Source: Pseudomonas aegrilactucae (lineage in GTDB: Bacteria > Pseudomonadota > Gammaproteobacteria > Pseudomonadales > Pseudomonadaceae). From it: DNA of 52,873 bases. The position numbers and the translations under genes are program-made. The notes under the pieces were generated by a model. It did no database searches. It was not told where the DNA came from and saw only the letters and a list, made by a program, of their open reading frames with translations. Numbering within the stretch: the stretch's first letter is position 1; the number at the start of each line of letters is the position of its first letter. Shown here piece by piece: positions 41,846-49,915 of this stretch. The DNA lies in contig NZ_JAHTBI010000018.1 in the NCBI RefSeq assembly GCF_019168305.1, positions 1 through 52,873 on the forward strand, written 5' to 3'.

Positions 41846-42613
41846 ATGGAATGTAATGAGCGCAAAGACGCCGGCGATCCAGGGGCGCTGACCAACGCCG
41901 GGACCTTGCTGGTGGTGGATGACGACGATGAGATTCGCGAACTGCTCTGCGACTACCTGAGCGAGGCGGGCTATCGCGTGCTGGCGGCCGCTGACGGGCC
42001 GCAGATGTGGGCCCTGTTACGCCAGCACAGCGTGCAACTGGTGGTACTCGACCTGATGCTGCCCGGTGAGGACGGCCTCAGCCTGTGCCGTCAACTGCAG
42101 GCGCAGGTCGGCCTGGCGGTGATCATGCTGTCGGCCAAGGGCTCGGCGTTCGATCGGATCATCGGCCTGGAGGTGGGGGCTGACGATTACCTGGCCAAGC
42201 CATTCGAACCGCGTGAACTGATTGCCCGCATCAAGGCGGTAATGCGCCGGCCCAGCCGCCTGCAGGTGCTGCCCGAGAAGCGTGCGCCGGTGATACAGGC
42301 CTTCGTCGGTTATCGCCTTGATCCGGTCAAGCGCTTGCTGACGCCGCCCGGTGGTACGCCGCTGAACCTGCCGCGCTCCGATTACCGGGTGCTGCGCGAC
42401 CTGCTTGCCGCGCCCGACCAGGTGCTGTCCCGCGACCAGCTCACGCGCAGCGCGTTCGGGCGCGACTACCTGCCGGACGACCGCTCGGTGGACATGTGCA
42501 TCAGCCGGCTTCGCCAGCATCTCAAGGCGCCGCTGGGCGGCACGCTGCACATCCTCACGATTCGCAACGAGGGCTACCTGCTGAGCATCACCGTCCTCGA
42601 CGCAGAGGCCTGA
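41846..42613 (+). CDS. OmpR/PhoB-family response regulator
   Basis: 255 residues from the ATG at 41846. The receiver domain has an acidic pocket DDDDE (25-29), phospho-acceptor D69 in VVLDLMLPGEDG, and switch residues in MLSAKG and YLAKPFEPRELI. The C-terminal winged helix (LNLPRSDYRVLRDLLAAPDQVLSRDQL ... SVDMCISRLRQHL) binds DNA. It is divergent from the FhuE-like receptor by about 106 bp and is followed after one base by its sensor kinase. The layout matches the PfeRS-type regulation of ferric-siderophore receptors. The frame is open further upstream to 41732, but that part would overlap the receptor start. Confidence 0.92.
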   Translation: MECNERKDAGDPGALTNAGTLLVVDDDDEIRELLCDYLSEAGYRVLAAADGPQMWALLRQHSVQLVVLDLMLPGEDGLSLCRQLQAQVGLAVIMLSAKGSAFDRIIGLEVGADDYLAKPFEPRELIARIKAVMRRPSRLQVLPEKRAPVIQAFVGYRLDPVKRLLTPPGGTPLNLPRSDYRVLRDLLAAPDQVLSRDQLTRSAFGRDYLPDDRSVDMCISRLRQHLKAPLGGTLHILTIRNEGYLLSITVLDAEA

Positions 42614-42614
42614 A

Positions 42615-44006
42615 ATGCGTGCACTTCTTGCCTGGAAAGGCTGGCGGCGGGTGTGGCCCAGGACCCTGTTTGGCCAACTGCTGCTGATCATGCTCAGTGG
42701 CACCCTGGCGATCCAGTTGCTGTCGAGCAGCATCTGGTTCGATGTGCGCTTTGCGCAGGTGCTCGAAGCGCCGATCCGGCTGGTGGCCAGCCGTACGGGC
42801 GAGTTGATCCGCACGACCTCCTGCGAGGTGCCGGGGCCGGTGCAGGCGCCGGCCCGTTATCAGGTGCGCTGCGTGGATGTCGCTCCCCGGGTGGATGAGC
42901 CTGAGGTCCGAGGGCTGCGGCGCAGCCAGTTGCTGCTGCAACAGGCGCTGGCCTATGAGCTGGGGCATGAGCAGCCCGTGAGGCTGCTCAAGGTTGGCCT
43001 GCGTGATCCGGATGGCCAGCCGCTGGTCTGGCGCAGCCTGTTTGGCTTGCAGGTCGCCCAGGCCCAGGTGCGTTTTGCCGTGGCGCGGGCAAACGGACGC
43101 TGGCTGGAAATCGAAGGGCAGGAGCTGCAGGGCTGGAGCGGCGAGTCGGCCGGGGTGCTGATTGCCGACTACCTGTTGCGGGTCTACGCGCTGCGCCTGC
43201 TGGCAGTGCTGGTGGTCTGCTGGCTGGCGGTGCGCCTGTGCCTGCGCCCGCTGCGCCGGCTTGGCGATGCGGCACGCGGCCTGGGTGACAACCTGGAGCA
43301 GCCGCCGCTGGTGGTGGAGGGCCCGGTCGAGGTGCGCGAGGCGGCGCAGGCGTTCAATGCCATGCAGGAGCGCCTGATTGCGATGGTCAACGACCAGTCG
43401 TACTTTCTCGCCGCGGTGTCCCATGACCTGCGCACGCCGTTGACCCGCATGCGCCTGCGCATCGAGCGCCTCGCCGACCTCCAGCAGCGCGAGCGCCTGC
43501 GCCAGAACATCGCGCAGATGGACGGCATGATCGGCCAGGTGCTCGACTACCTGCAGAGTGCCGAACACCATGACCTGCTGGCGGTGGATATCGACCCGTT
43601 GCTGGCGCAGGTCTGTGCCGAGCTTGCCACCGCGCAGGAGCCCCTGCCGATACAGGGCACGGCGGGCGTGGTGCGGGTCAATGCCGTGCTGTTGCAACGG
43701 TGTCTGCAGAACCTGTTGGTCAATGCCCTGCGCTACGCCTGCGACATCAGGGTGCAGGTACAGTCGCGTCCGGAGGGCGTTAGCATTCTGGTCGAGGACC
43801 GTGGCCCGGGCATTGCCGCGCCGTTGCTGGGTTCGATCACCGAGCCCTTCGTACGTGGCGAGGCGTCACGCAACCTGCGTTCGGGTGGCTACGGATTGGG
43901 GCTGAGCATCGCCCGGCGCATTGCCTTGAGCCATGAGGGCCACCTGAGCCTGGTCAATCGCGAGGGCGGCGGGCTACGGGTGACGGTGTGGTTGCCGCGC
44001 ACCTGA
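42615..44006 (+). CDS. Sensor histidine kinase (EnvZ-like)
   Basis: 463 residues. A first membrane helix is near 18-40 (LFGQLLLIMLSGTLAIQLL). A periplasmic sensor domain of about 150 residues follows, then a second helix near 190-212 (LRLLAVLVVCWLAVRL), HAMP, HisKA with H270 (AVSHDLRTPLTRMRLRIE) and HATPase_c (N box LLVNALRYA, G1 VEDRGPGI, G2 GGYGLGLSIARR). It begins one base after the response-regulator stop, so the two are co-translated. The sensed signal is probably the siderophore imported by the adjacent receptor or its periplasmic complex, an inference from layout. Confidence 0.93.
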   Translation: MRALLAWKGWRRVWPRTLFGQLLLIMLSGTLAIQLLSSSIWFDVRFAQVLEAPIRLVASRTGELIRTTSCEVPGPVQAPARYQVRCVDVAPRVDEPEVRGLRRSQLLLQQALAYELGHEQPVRLLKVGLRDPDGQPLVWRSLFGLQVAQAQVRFAVARANGRWLEIEGQELQGWSGESAGVLIADYLLRVYALRLLAVLVVCWLAVRLCLRPLRRLGDAARGLGDNLEQPPLVVEGPVEVREAAQAFNAMQERLIAMVNDQSYFLAAVSHDLRTPLTRMRLRIERLADLQQRERLRQNIAQMDGMIGQVLDYLQSAEHHDLLAVDIDPLLAQVCAELATAQEPLPIQGTAGVVRVNAVLLQRCLQNLLVNALRYACDIRVQVQSRPEGVSILVEDRGPGIAAPLLGSITEPFVRGEASRNLRSGGYGLGLSIARRIALSHEGHLSLVNREGGGLRVTVWLPRT

Positions 44007-44018
44007 GCGGCGCGCATG

Positions 44019-44052
44019 AAAAAGGGCCCTGGTTTTCACCAGGGCCCTTTTT
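44019..44052 (+). terminator. Rho-independent terminator after the sensor kinase gene
   Basis: Perfect 14-bp stem AAAAAGGGCCCTGG and CCAGGGCCCTTTTT with a six-base loop. It is symmetrical in A and T tails, so it can also stop transcription of the tRNA gene from the other side. Confidence 0.93.
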
Positions 44053-44059
44053 CTGTGTA

Positions 44060-44136
44060 TGGCGCACTCGGCGGGATTCGAACCCACGACCCCTGCCTTC
44101 GGAGGGCAGTACTCTATCCAGCTGAGCTACGAGTGC
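44060..44136 (-). tRNA. tRNA-Arg (anticodon CCG)
   Basis: 77 nt including an encoded CCA. The acceptor stem GCACTCG pairs with CGAGTGC, discriminator G. The D arm is GCTCAGCTGGATAGAGT. The anticodon stem CTGCC/GGCAG holds the loop CTCCGAA, giving anticodon CCG for codon CGG. The T arm is GTGGGTTCGAATCCCGC. It is read on the minus strand, with the shared terminator just downstream. Confidence 0.97.
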
Positions 44137-44235
44137 AACGCGGGCGCCATGATACCCATCTGCACCCGCCCCGTCCATCGCCCTGAAATGCTGTAGCCGA
44201 TTCCGAACACTCCCCCGCACAAAAGTGACGTTGAT

Positions 44236-44247
44236 CTGAAATTTCAG
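44236..44247. promoter_or_regulatory. Palindrome upstream of gabD (distal)
   Basis: Perfect 12-bp palindrome CTGAAATTTCAG about 155 bp before gabD. Possible regulator site; no known factor assigned. The gap 44137-44399 otherwise shows an A+T-rich promoter-like stretch and no gene. Confidence 0.4.
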
Positions 44248-44316
44248 GGTCTGCTACGCTTTTTGTTCTTTTTTTCGAACACCCTATTGTCCTTTTTTCC
44301 GGTTGATCCTAGGATT

Positions 44317-44334
44317 CGTTTGAGATTTCAAACG
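44317..44334. promoter_or_regulatory. Inverted repeat upstream of gabD (proximal)
   Basis: Perfect arms CGTTTGA and TCAAACG around GATT, about 66 bp before the gabD start, in an A+T-rich promoter-like region. Likely operator for a gabD regulator, by position only. Confidence 0.5.
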
Positions 44335-44399
44335 CTCTCCTTTTTCTACAAATCAATAATTCGCTCCGTGCCCGCACGGTGCAGTTAAGGAAGCCCGAC

Positions 44400-45842
44400 A
44401 TGCAGCTCAAAGACGCCCAGTTGTTCCGCCAGCAAGCCTTCGTCAACGGAGAGTGGCTGGACGCGGACAACGGTCAGACGATCCAGGTGACCAACCCGGC
44501 CACCGGCGAAGTGCTCGGCACCGTGCCTAAAATGGGCGCCGCCGAAACCCGCCGTGCTATCGAAGCCGCCGACAAGGCCCTGCCGGCCTGGCGTGCACTG
44601 ACCGCCAAGGAGCGTGCTGGCAAGCTGCGCCGCTGGTTCGAGCTGATGATCGAGCACCAGGACGACCTGGCCCGCCTGATGACCTGCGAGCAAGGCAAGC
44701 CACTGGCCGAGGCCAAGGGCGAGATCGCCTATGCCGCCTCGTTCATCGAGTGGTTTGCCGAGGAAGCCAAGCGCGTCTACGGCGACACCATCCCGGGCCA
44801 CCAGCCCGACAAGCGCCTGATCGTGATCAAGCAGCCGATCGGTGTTACCGCGGCCATCACCCCGTGGAATTTCCCGGCCGCGATGATCACCCGCAAGGCC
44901 GGCCCGGCCCTGGCCGCTGGCTGCACCATGGTGCTCAAGCCCGCTTCGCAAACCCCGTACTCGGCCCTGGCCCTGGTTGAGCTGGCCACCCGCGCCGGTA
45001 TCCCGGCTGGCGTGCTGAGCGTGGTCACCGGCAGCGCCGGCGACATTGGCAGCGAACTGACCGGCAACCCGATCGTGCGCAAGCTGTCGTTCACCGGCTC
45101 GACCGAAATCGGTCGCCAACTGATGGCCGAATGCGCCAAGGACATCAAGAAGGTTTCCCTGGAACTGGGCGGCAACGCGCCCTTCATCGTGTTCGACGAC
45201 GCCGACCTGGACAAGGCCGTCGAAGGCGCGATCATCTCCAAGTACCGCAACAACGGCCAGACCTGCGTGTGCGCCAACCGCATCTATGTGCAGGACGGCG
45301 TCTACGACGCGTTCGCCGAGAAGCTCAAGGCCGCAGTCGCCAAGCTCAAGATCGGCAACGGCCTGGAAGACGGCACCACCACCGGCCCGCTGATCGACGC
45401 CAAGGCCGTGGCCAAGGTGCAGGAGCACATCGCTGACGCGGTGAGCAAAGGCGCCAAGGTACTGAGCGGTGGCAAGCTGATCGACGGCAACTTCTTCGAG
45501 CCGACCATCCTGGTCGACGTGCCGAAGACTGCCGCCGTGGCCAAGGAAGAAACCTTCGGCCCGCTGGCGCCGCTGTTCCGCTTCAAGGACGAGGCCGAAG
45601 TCATCGCCCTGTCCAACGACACCGAGTTCGGCCTGGCCTCGTACTTCTATGCCCGTGACATGAGCCGTGTGTTCCGTGTCGCCGAAGCGCTGGAATATGG
45701 CATGGTCGGCATCAACACCGGCCTGATCTCCAACGAGGTCGCGCCGTTCGGTGGCATCAAGGCCTCGGGCCTGGGCCGCGAAGGCTCCAAGTACGGCATC
45801 GAGGACTACCTGGAAATCAAATACCTGTGCATCAGCGTCTGA
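44400..45842 (+). CDS. gabD: Succinate-semialdehyde dehydrogenase (NADP+)
   Basis: 480 residues; oxidises succinate semialdehyde to succinate, the last step of the GABA shunt, in the cytoplasm. The catalytic residues are E255 in VSLELGGNAP and C289 in NNGQTCVCANR. The cofactor-binding segments PWNFPAAMITRK and FTGSTEIGRQL are intact, and the length fits GabD. The ATG at 44400 has AAGGAAG upstream. The next gene, gabT, makes the substrate. A terminator follows this gene, so gabD is not simply the first gene of a gabDT operon. Confidence 0.97.
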   Translation: MQLKDAQLFRQQAFVNGEWLDADNGQTIQVTNPATGEVLGTVPKMGAAETRRAIEAADKALPAWRALTAKERAGKLRRWFELMIEHQDDLARLMTCEQGKPLAEAKGEIAYAASFIEWFAEEAKRVYGDTIPGHQPDKRLIVIKQPIGVTAAITPWNFPAAMITRKAGPALAAGCTMVLKPASQTPYSALALVELATRAGIPAGVLSVVTGSAGDIGSELTGNPIVRKLSFTGSTEIGRQLMAECAKDIKKVSLELGGNAPFIVFDDADLDKAVEGAIISKYRNNGQTCVCANRIYVQDGVYDAFAEKLKAAVAKLKIGNGLEDGTTTGPLIDAKAVAKVQEHIADAVSKGAKVLSGGKLIDGNFFEPTILVDVPKTAAVAKEETFGPLAPLFRFKDEAEVIALSNDTEFGLASYFYARDMSRVFRVAEALEYGMVGINTGLISNEVAPFGGIKASGLGREGSKYGIEDYLEIKYLCISV

Positions 45843-45865
45843 TCGCAGCGTAAGGCTTTACCTCT

Positions 45866-45905
45866 GCCAGCGGGGCGCGAGAGCGCCGTCCCGCTGGCCT
45901 TTTTT
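45866..45905 (+). terminator. Terminator between gabD and gabT
   Basis: Stem GCCAGCGGG/CCCGCTGGC with a GCGC-rich inner hairpin, followed by a run of T (CTTTTTT). It lies 24 bp after the gabD stop and 120 bp before gabT. Confidence 0.85.
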
Positions 45906-46024
45906 ACACCGTGACATCCGGCCGCCTGGGCCCCTGCAGCAGTCGATCAACGCATGCTGCTGCAGTCGAATACCGGCCGCCCCGATCGAATCGCGCCACC
46001 TGTGCGTGGCGAATTGAGGACACT

Positions 46025-47305
46025 ATGAGCAAGACCAACGAATCTTTGATGCAACGTCGTGTAGCCGCCGTTCCACGCGGTGTCGGCCAGATCCACCCGA
46101 TCTTCGCCGAGTCGGCGAAGAACGCCACCGTGACTGACGTTGAAGGCCGCGAGTTCATCGACTTCGCCGGCGGTATCGCGGTACTCAACACCGGTCACGT
46201 GCACCCGAAAATCATTGCTGCCGTTGAAGCCCAACTGCACAAGCTGACCCACACCTGCTTCCAGGTACTGGCCTATGAGCCGTACGTTGAAGTGTGCGAA
46301 AAGATCAACGCGCTGATCCCGGGTGATTTCGCCAAGAAAACCCTGCTGGTCACCACCGGTTCCGAAGCCGTTGAAAACGCCATCAAGATCGCCCGTGCCG
46401 CCACTGGCCGTGCCGGCGTGATCGCCTTCACCGGCGCCTACCACGGTCGCACCATGATGACCCTGGGCCTGACCGGCAAGGTCGTGCCGTACTCGGCCGG
46501 CATGGGCCTGATGCCAGGCGGCATCTTCCGCGCCATCTACCCGAACGAACTGCACGGCGTGAGCATCGACGATTCGATCGCGTCCATCGAGCGCATCTTC
46601 AAGAACGACGCCGAAGCCAAGGATATCGCTGCGATCATCCTGGAGCCGGTGCAGGGTGAAGGCGGTTTCTACGTCGCGCCTAAGGAATTCATGAAGCGCC
46701 TGCGTGCCCTGTGCGACCAGCACGGCATCCTGCTGATCGCCGACGAAGTGCAGACCGGCGCTGGCCGTACCGGCACCTTCTTCGCCATGGAACAGATGGG
46801 CGTTGCGCCTGACCTGACCACCTTCGCCAAATCCATCGCTGGCGGCTTCCCGCTGGCCGGTGTGTGCGGCAAGGCCGAGTACATGGACGCCATCGCGCCA
46901 GGCGGCCTGGGCGGCACCTATGCCGGTAGCCCGATCGCCTGCGCTGCGGCCCTGGCCGTGATGGAAGTGTTCGAGGAAGAAAAACTGCTGGACCGCAGCA
47001 AGGCCGTTGGCGAGCACCTGGTTGCCGGCCTGCGCAAGATCCAGGACAAGCACCCGATCATCGGTGACGTGCGTGCCCTGGGTTCGATGATTGCGGTCGA
47101 AGTGTTCGACAAGGCCGGTTCCCTCACCCCTAACCCGACGGCCGTTGCCGCGGTCGTGGCCAAGGCGCGTGACAAGGGCCTGATCCTGCTGTCGTGCGGC
47201 ACTTACGGCAACGTGCTGCGCATCCTGGTGCCGCTGACCGCGCCTGACGCGCAGTTGGACCAGGGCCTGGCGATCATCGAAGCGTGCTTCGCCGAACTGG
47301 CGTAA
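46025..47305 (+). CDS. gabT: 4-aminobutyrate aminotransferase
   Basis: 426 residues of class III PLP aminotransferases. It moves the amino group of GABA to 2-oxoglutarate, giving succinate semialdehyde for GabD; 5-aminovalerate is a likely second substrate in pseudomonads. The PLP lysine is K269 in TTFAKSIAGGFPLAGV. The cofactor contacts TGSEAVENAIK and ADEVQTGAGRTG are clear, and the length fits GabT. The ATG at 46025 follows GAGGA. Upstream in-frame sequence to 45911 lies behind the gabD terminator and is not conserved in character. Confidence 0.97.
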   Translation: MSKTNESLMQRRVAAVPRGVGQIHPIFAESAKNATVTDVEGREFIDFAGGIAVLNTGHVHPKIIAAVEAQLHKLTHTCFQVLAYEPYVEVCEKINALIPGDFAKKTLLVTTGSEAVENAIKIARAATGRAGVIAFTGAYHGRTMMTLGLTGKVVPYSAGMGLMPGGIFRAIYPNELHGVSIDDSIASIERIFKNDAEAKDIAAIILEPVQGEGGFYVAPKEFMKRLRALCDQHGILLIADEVQTGAGRTGTFFAMEQMGVAPDLTTFAKSIAGGFPLAGVCGKAEYMDAIAPGGLGGTYAGSPIACAAALAVMEVFEEEKLLDRSKAVGEHLVAGLRKIQDKHPIIGDVRALGSMIAVEVFDKAGSLTPNPTAVAAVVAKARDKGLILLSCGTYGNVLRILVPLTAPDAQLDQGLAIIEACFAELA

Positions 47306-47319
47306 GTGTGACGCGATAG

Positions 47320-47349
47320 AAAAAAACCCGCTTCGGCGGGTTTTTTTTC
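47320..47349 (+). terminator. Rho-independent terminator of gabT
   Basis: AAAAAAACCCG, loop CTTCGG region, CGGGTTTTTTTT: a short GC stem with a tetraloop and a strong T tail, starting 15 bp after the gabT stop. Confidence 0.95.
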
Positions 47350-47441
47350 GCCCAAAGGCAGGCCGGGGCCGCTAAGGTTTGCACAGGCGCTACCTTGGAA
47401 GAAGCACTGGATGGCGTGCCTTGGATGCCAGGAGAAGCCCC

Positions 47442-48650
47442 ATGACCGTTTCAGACCTACCCGCCGCACCGTGCGTACTGATCGCCGAGGGCGACCCGTG
47501 GGTGCGTGACATGCTTAAAGACATGCTGCTCAGCGTGCGCTGTGACGCACGCCTGCAGGTGTGTGCCGATGGCCACGAAGCCTTGGCGGCACTGGCCAGC
47601 CAACCCGACCTGATCATTGCCGCGCGCGAGTTGCCCGGTGTCGATGGCCTCGACCTGTTGCGCAACGTGCGCGCCAAGCGCCGCGCGCCGGCGTTGCCGT
47701 TCATCCTGATCAGCAGCCGCAGCGACGTGGCCAGCGTGCGCGAGGCCTTGCCGCTGGCGCCCACCGCGTACCTGAGCAAGCCGCTCAATGCCGACCTGCT
47801 GCGCCAGCGCCTCGAAGAACAGTTGCTGGGCGCAGGCGAGGCGGTGGCCTGCCCGGTGCCGGCGTTGCGCCCGGGGATCACCCTGTCGCGCTTTCTGGAA
47901 GACCACCGCGCCACGGCCGATGGCGGGCCGTTGCTGGCGGATGTGAAGCAGGCGATCAAGCGTGCGCTCAACCCTGAAGGCCTGAACCTGAAGGTGCTGG
48001 AAGAAGAGATCCGCAGCGACCCGCAGATCACCGCGGTGCTGATCGCCGCGGCCAACAGCGCGGCGCTGCACCGTGACGGCGCGGTGCAGACGCTGCTGCA
48101 GGCGCTGAACAAGCTGGGTACCACCCAGAGCATGAACCTGATCATGGGGCTGGCGCTCAAGCGCAGTGCCAAGCTCAGCGACCCGTTGCTGTCGCGCCAT
48201 GCCGAGTACTTCTGGAACCTGTCGGTGCACACCGCCGAGTATGCCGCCCACCTGGCGCGCGGCATGGAGCTGGACCAGGAGCGCTGCTACTGTGCCGGCT
48301 TGCTGCACTGCCTGGGCGACCTGGCGTTGCTGCGTTGCCTGCAGGAGTGGAGCCTGGCCGGGGGCGAGCTGGACGAGGATGCGGTGCAGTTGTCGCTGAA
48401 CGAGTTTGGCGCGGCGTATGGTTCGGCGTTGCGTACACGCTGGCGCTTGCCGCTGGAGCTGCGCGAACTGATCGCGGCGGTGTATCAGCTGGGGGGCGGG
48501 GTGTATTCGCGTGAAGACCTGGTGCTCAACCTGGCCGGGCAACTGGCGCGCCTGCCTGCCGAGCAGGGGCTTGAGCCGTTGGCCGAGGGCAAGACGGCAC
48601 GGTTGCTCAAGGTGGGGCTGGCGCAGCTGGAGCGGTTGCGCAAGGCTTGA
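47442..48650 (+). CDS. Pseudo-receiver / HDOD-domain signalling protein
   Basis: 402 residues from the ATG at 47442 (AGGAGAAG upstream). The N-terminal 120 residues have the fold of a response-regulator receiver: acidic EGD at 16-18, SS at 91-92 and K113 in YLSKPL. The phospho-acceptor position is A61 in LIIAARELPG, so it should not be phosphorylated. A C-terminal HDOD domain (about 165-365; LNLKVLEEEIRSDPQITAVLIAAANSA, YCAGLLHCLGDLALL) follows; this is a HD-related fold usually without enzyme activity, used in signalling and c-di-GMP networks. The following gene is convergent and encodes a diguanylate cyclase. The specific role is unknown. Confidence 0.88.
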   Translation: MTVSDLPAAPCVLIAEGDPWVRDMLKDMLLSVRCDARLQVCADGHEALAALASQPDLIIAARELPGVDGLDLLRNVRAKRRAPALPFILISSRSDVASVREALPLAPTAYLSKPLNADLLRQRLEEQLLGAGEAVACPVPALRPGITLSRFLEDHRATADGGPLLADVKQAIKRALNPEGLNLKVLEEEIRSDPQITAVLIAAANSAALHRDGAVQTLLQALNKLGTTQSMNLIMGLALKRSAKLSDPLLSRHAEYFWNLSVHTAEYAAHLARGMELDQERCYCAGLLHCLGDLALLRCLQEWSLAGGELDEDAVQLSLNEFGAAYGSALRTRWRLPLELRELIAAVYQLGGGVYSREDLVLNLAGQLARLPAEQGLEPLAEGKTARLLKVGLAQLERLRKA

Positions 48651-48662
48651 GACAGGTGCTGA

Positions 48663-48754
48663 TCCCTTCGCTGGCAAGCCAGCTCCCACAGGTACAGCGC
48701 AGATCATGAGATCGCTGATTACCCTGTGGGAGCTGGCTTGCCAGCGAAGGGGCC
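48663..48754. repeat. REP-like inverted pair between convergent genes
   Basis: Two units face each other. One is at 48663-48692 (CCCTTCGCTGGCAAGCCAG, then CTCCCACAGG) and the other at 48721-48754 (CCTGTGGGAGCTGGCTTGCC, then AGCGAAGGGG). The arms are complementary over about 28 bp. It is the same element as at 9229-9313 and again lies between two gene 3' ends. Confidence 0.9.
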
Positions 48755-48773
48755 TTGTCAGGCGCGGAAAATC

Positions 48774-49763
48774 TCAGCCGCTGACAATCTGGTTCTTGCC
48801 CTGGCGCTTGGCCTGGTACATCGCGGCATCCGCGCGCGCAAACAGGCTGTCGAGCAGCACATCGTCATCAAGGATCCCGGTCAGCCCCTGGCTCACCGTT
48901 ACCCCGAACACCTCCTCGTCATGGCTGAAACTCAAGCGCTGTATCTCTCGCTGCAAGCGCTCTGCCACCTGCATTGCCATCTGCGGTGCACAGCCCGGAA
49001 ACACCGCGGCAAACTCCTCGCCGCCAATACGCCCGAACAGGTCGCCGCGGCGTAGCACCGCCTTGCCCGCATCGGCAATGCGCTGCAGCACCAGGTCACC
49101 TTCCTGGTGCCCATAGGTGTCATTGATCTGCTTGAAGTCATCGATATCCAGCAACAGGAACGCCATCGGCGTCTGGTCCTGGCGCGCCTTCTCGAACGCG
49201 CGGTGCGCGCACTCGAAGAAGTGCCGACGGTTGCTGCTCTGGGTCAGCACGTCGGTGGTCGCCAGGCGCTGCAACTCGCCTTCGAGCTGCTTCTTCTCGG
49301 TGATGTCCTCGGCCATGCCGACCACGATCACCCGCTGCCCGCTGTCGGCCTGCTGGTTGATGAAGCACTTGTCGCTGAGCCAGCGTACCTGCCCGTCGGC
49401 GGCGATGATGCGGTACTCGCGGTCTTCCACCGCACCTTTGACCAGCACGTCGGCCAGGCTGCGCTCGGCGTACTCCAGGTCATCGGGGTAGATGCTGTCG
49501 CGCCATTCGTTGTAGTCGGCCAGCAACAGGCTGGCCGAGCGCCCGAAGATACGCTCGTAGGCGGGGCTTACATACAGCACCCGGCGGGTTTCCCAGTCGA
49601 AGGCCCAGAGCACCGCATTCACGCTGTCCAGCAGCGAACTGAAGAGCTGCTCGCGTTCACTCAGGCGCGCCACTTCGCCCTGGGCATGCATCAATGCCAG
49701 CAGGGTCTGTGTGGCGTGCGGGGGTGGGTTGAACGACTGGGGCGGCGGGTTCTTGTTGACCAT
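48774..49763 (-). CDS. PAS-GGDEF diguanylate cyclase
   Basis: 329 residues from the ATG at 49763 (MVNKNPPPQS). A PAS domain covers about 40-155 (LDSVNAVLWAFDWETRRVLYVSPAYERIFG ... VGMAEDITEKKQ), followed by a GGDEF domain (about 165-329). The active motif is RIGGEEF (GGEEF 247-251). An inhibitory I-site R238-x-x-D241 lies exactly five residues before it, so product feedback by c-di-GMP is expected. The usual DxLTGLxNRR segment reads DVLTQSSNRR. No membrane helix is seen, so it is a soluble sensor-cyclase. It makes c-di-GMP from two GTP. An earlier in-frame start at 49910 is unlikely. Confidence 0.93.
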   Translation of the reverse strand: MVNKNPPPQSFNPPPHATQTLLALMHAQGEVARLSEREQLFSSLLDSVNAVLWAFDWETRRVLYVSPAYERIFGRSASLLLADYNEWRDSIYPDDLEYAERSLADVLVKGAVEDREYRIIAADGQVRWLSDKCFINQQADSGQRVIVVGMAEDITEKKQLEGELQRLATTDVLTQSSNRRHFFECAHRAFEKARQDQTPMAFLLLDIDDFKQINDTYGHQEGDLVLQRIADAGKAVLRRGDLFGRIGGEEFAAVFPGCAPQMAMQVAERLQREIQRLSFSHDEEVFGVTVSQGLTGILDDDVLLDSLFARADAAMYQAKRQGKNQIVSG

Positions 49764-49915
49764 GTGCACGAAGCATCTCGAAAAGCGGAATCGAAAGGCG
49801 AAGGCGTGCGGCCATGACCCGGCCCGCCACGCGGGCGATATGCCAGTCAGAGTGAGAAAAAGGCGGGAAAGTTCCGGTGGGCGCGCCCCGTAACGGGGCA
49901 CGCCGATCAACGGTG

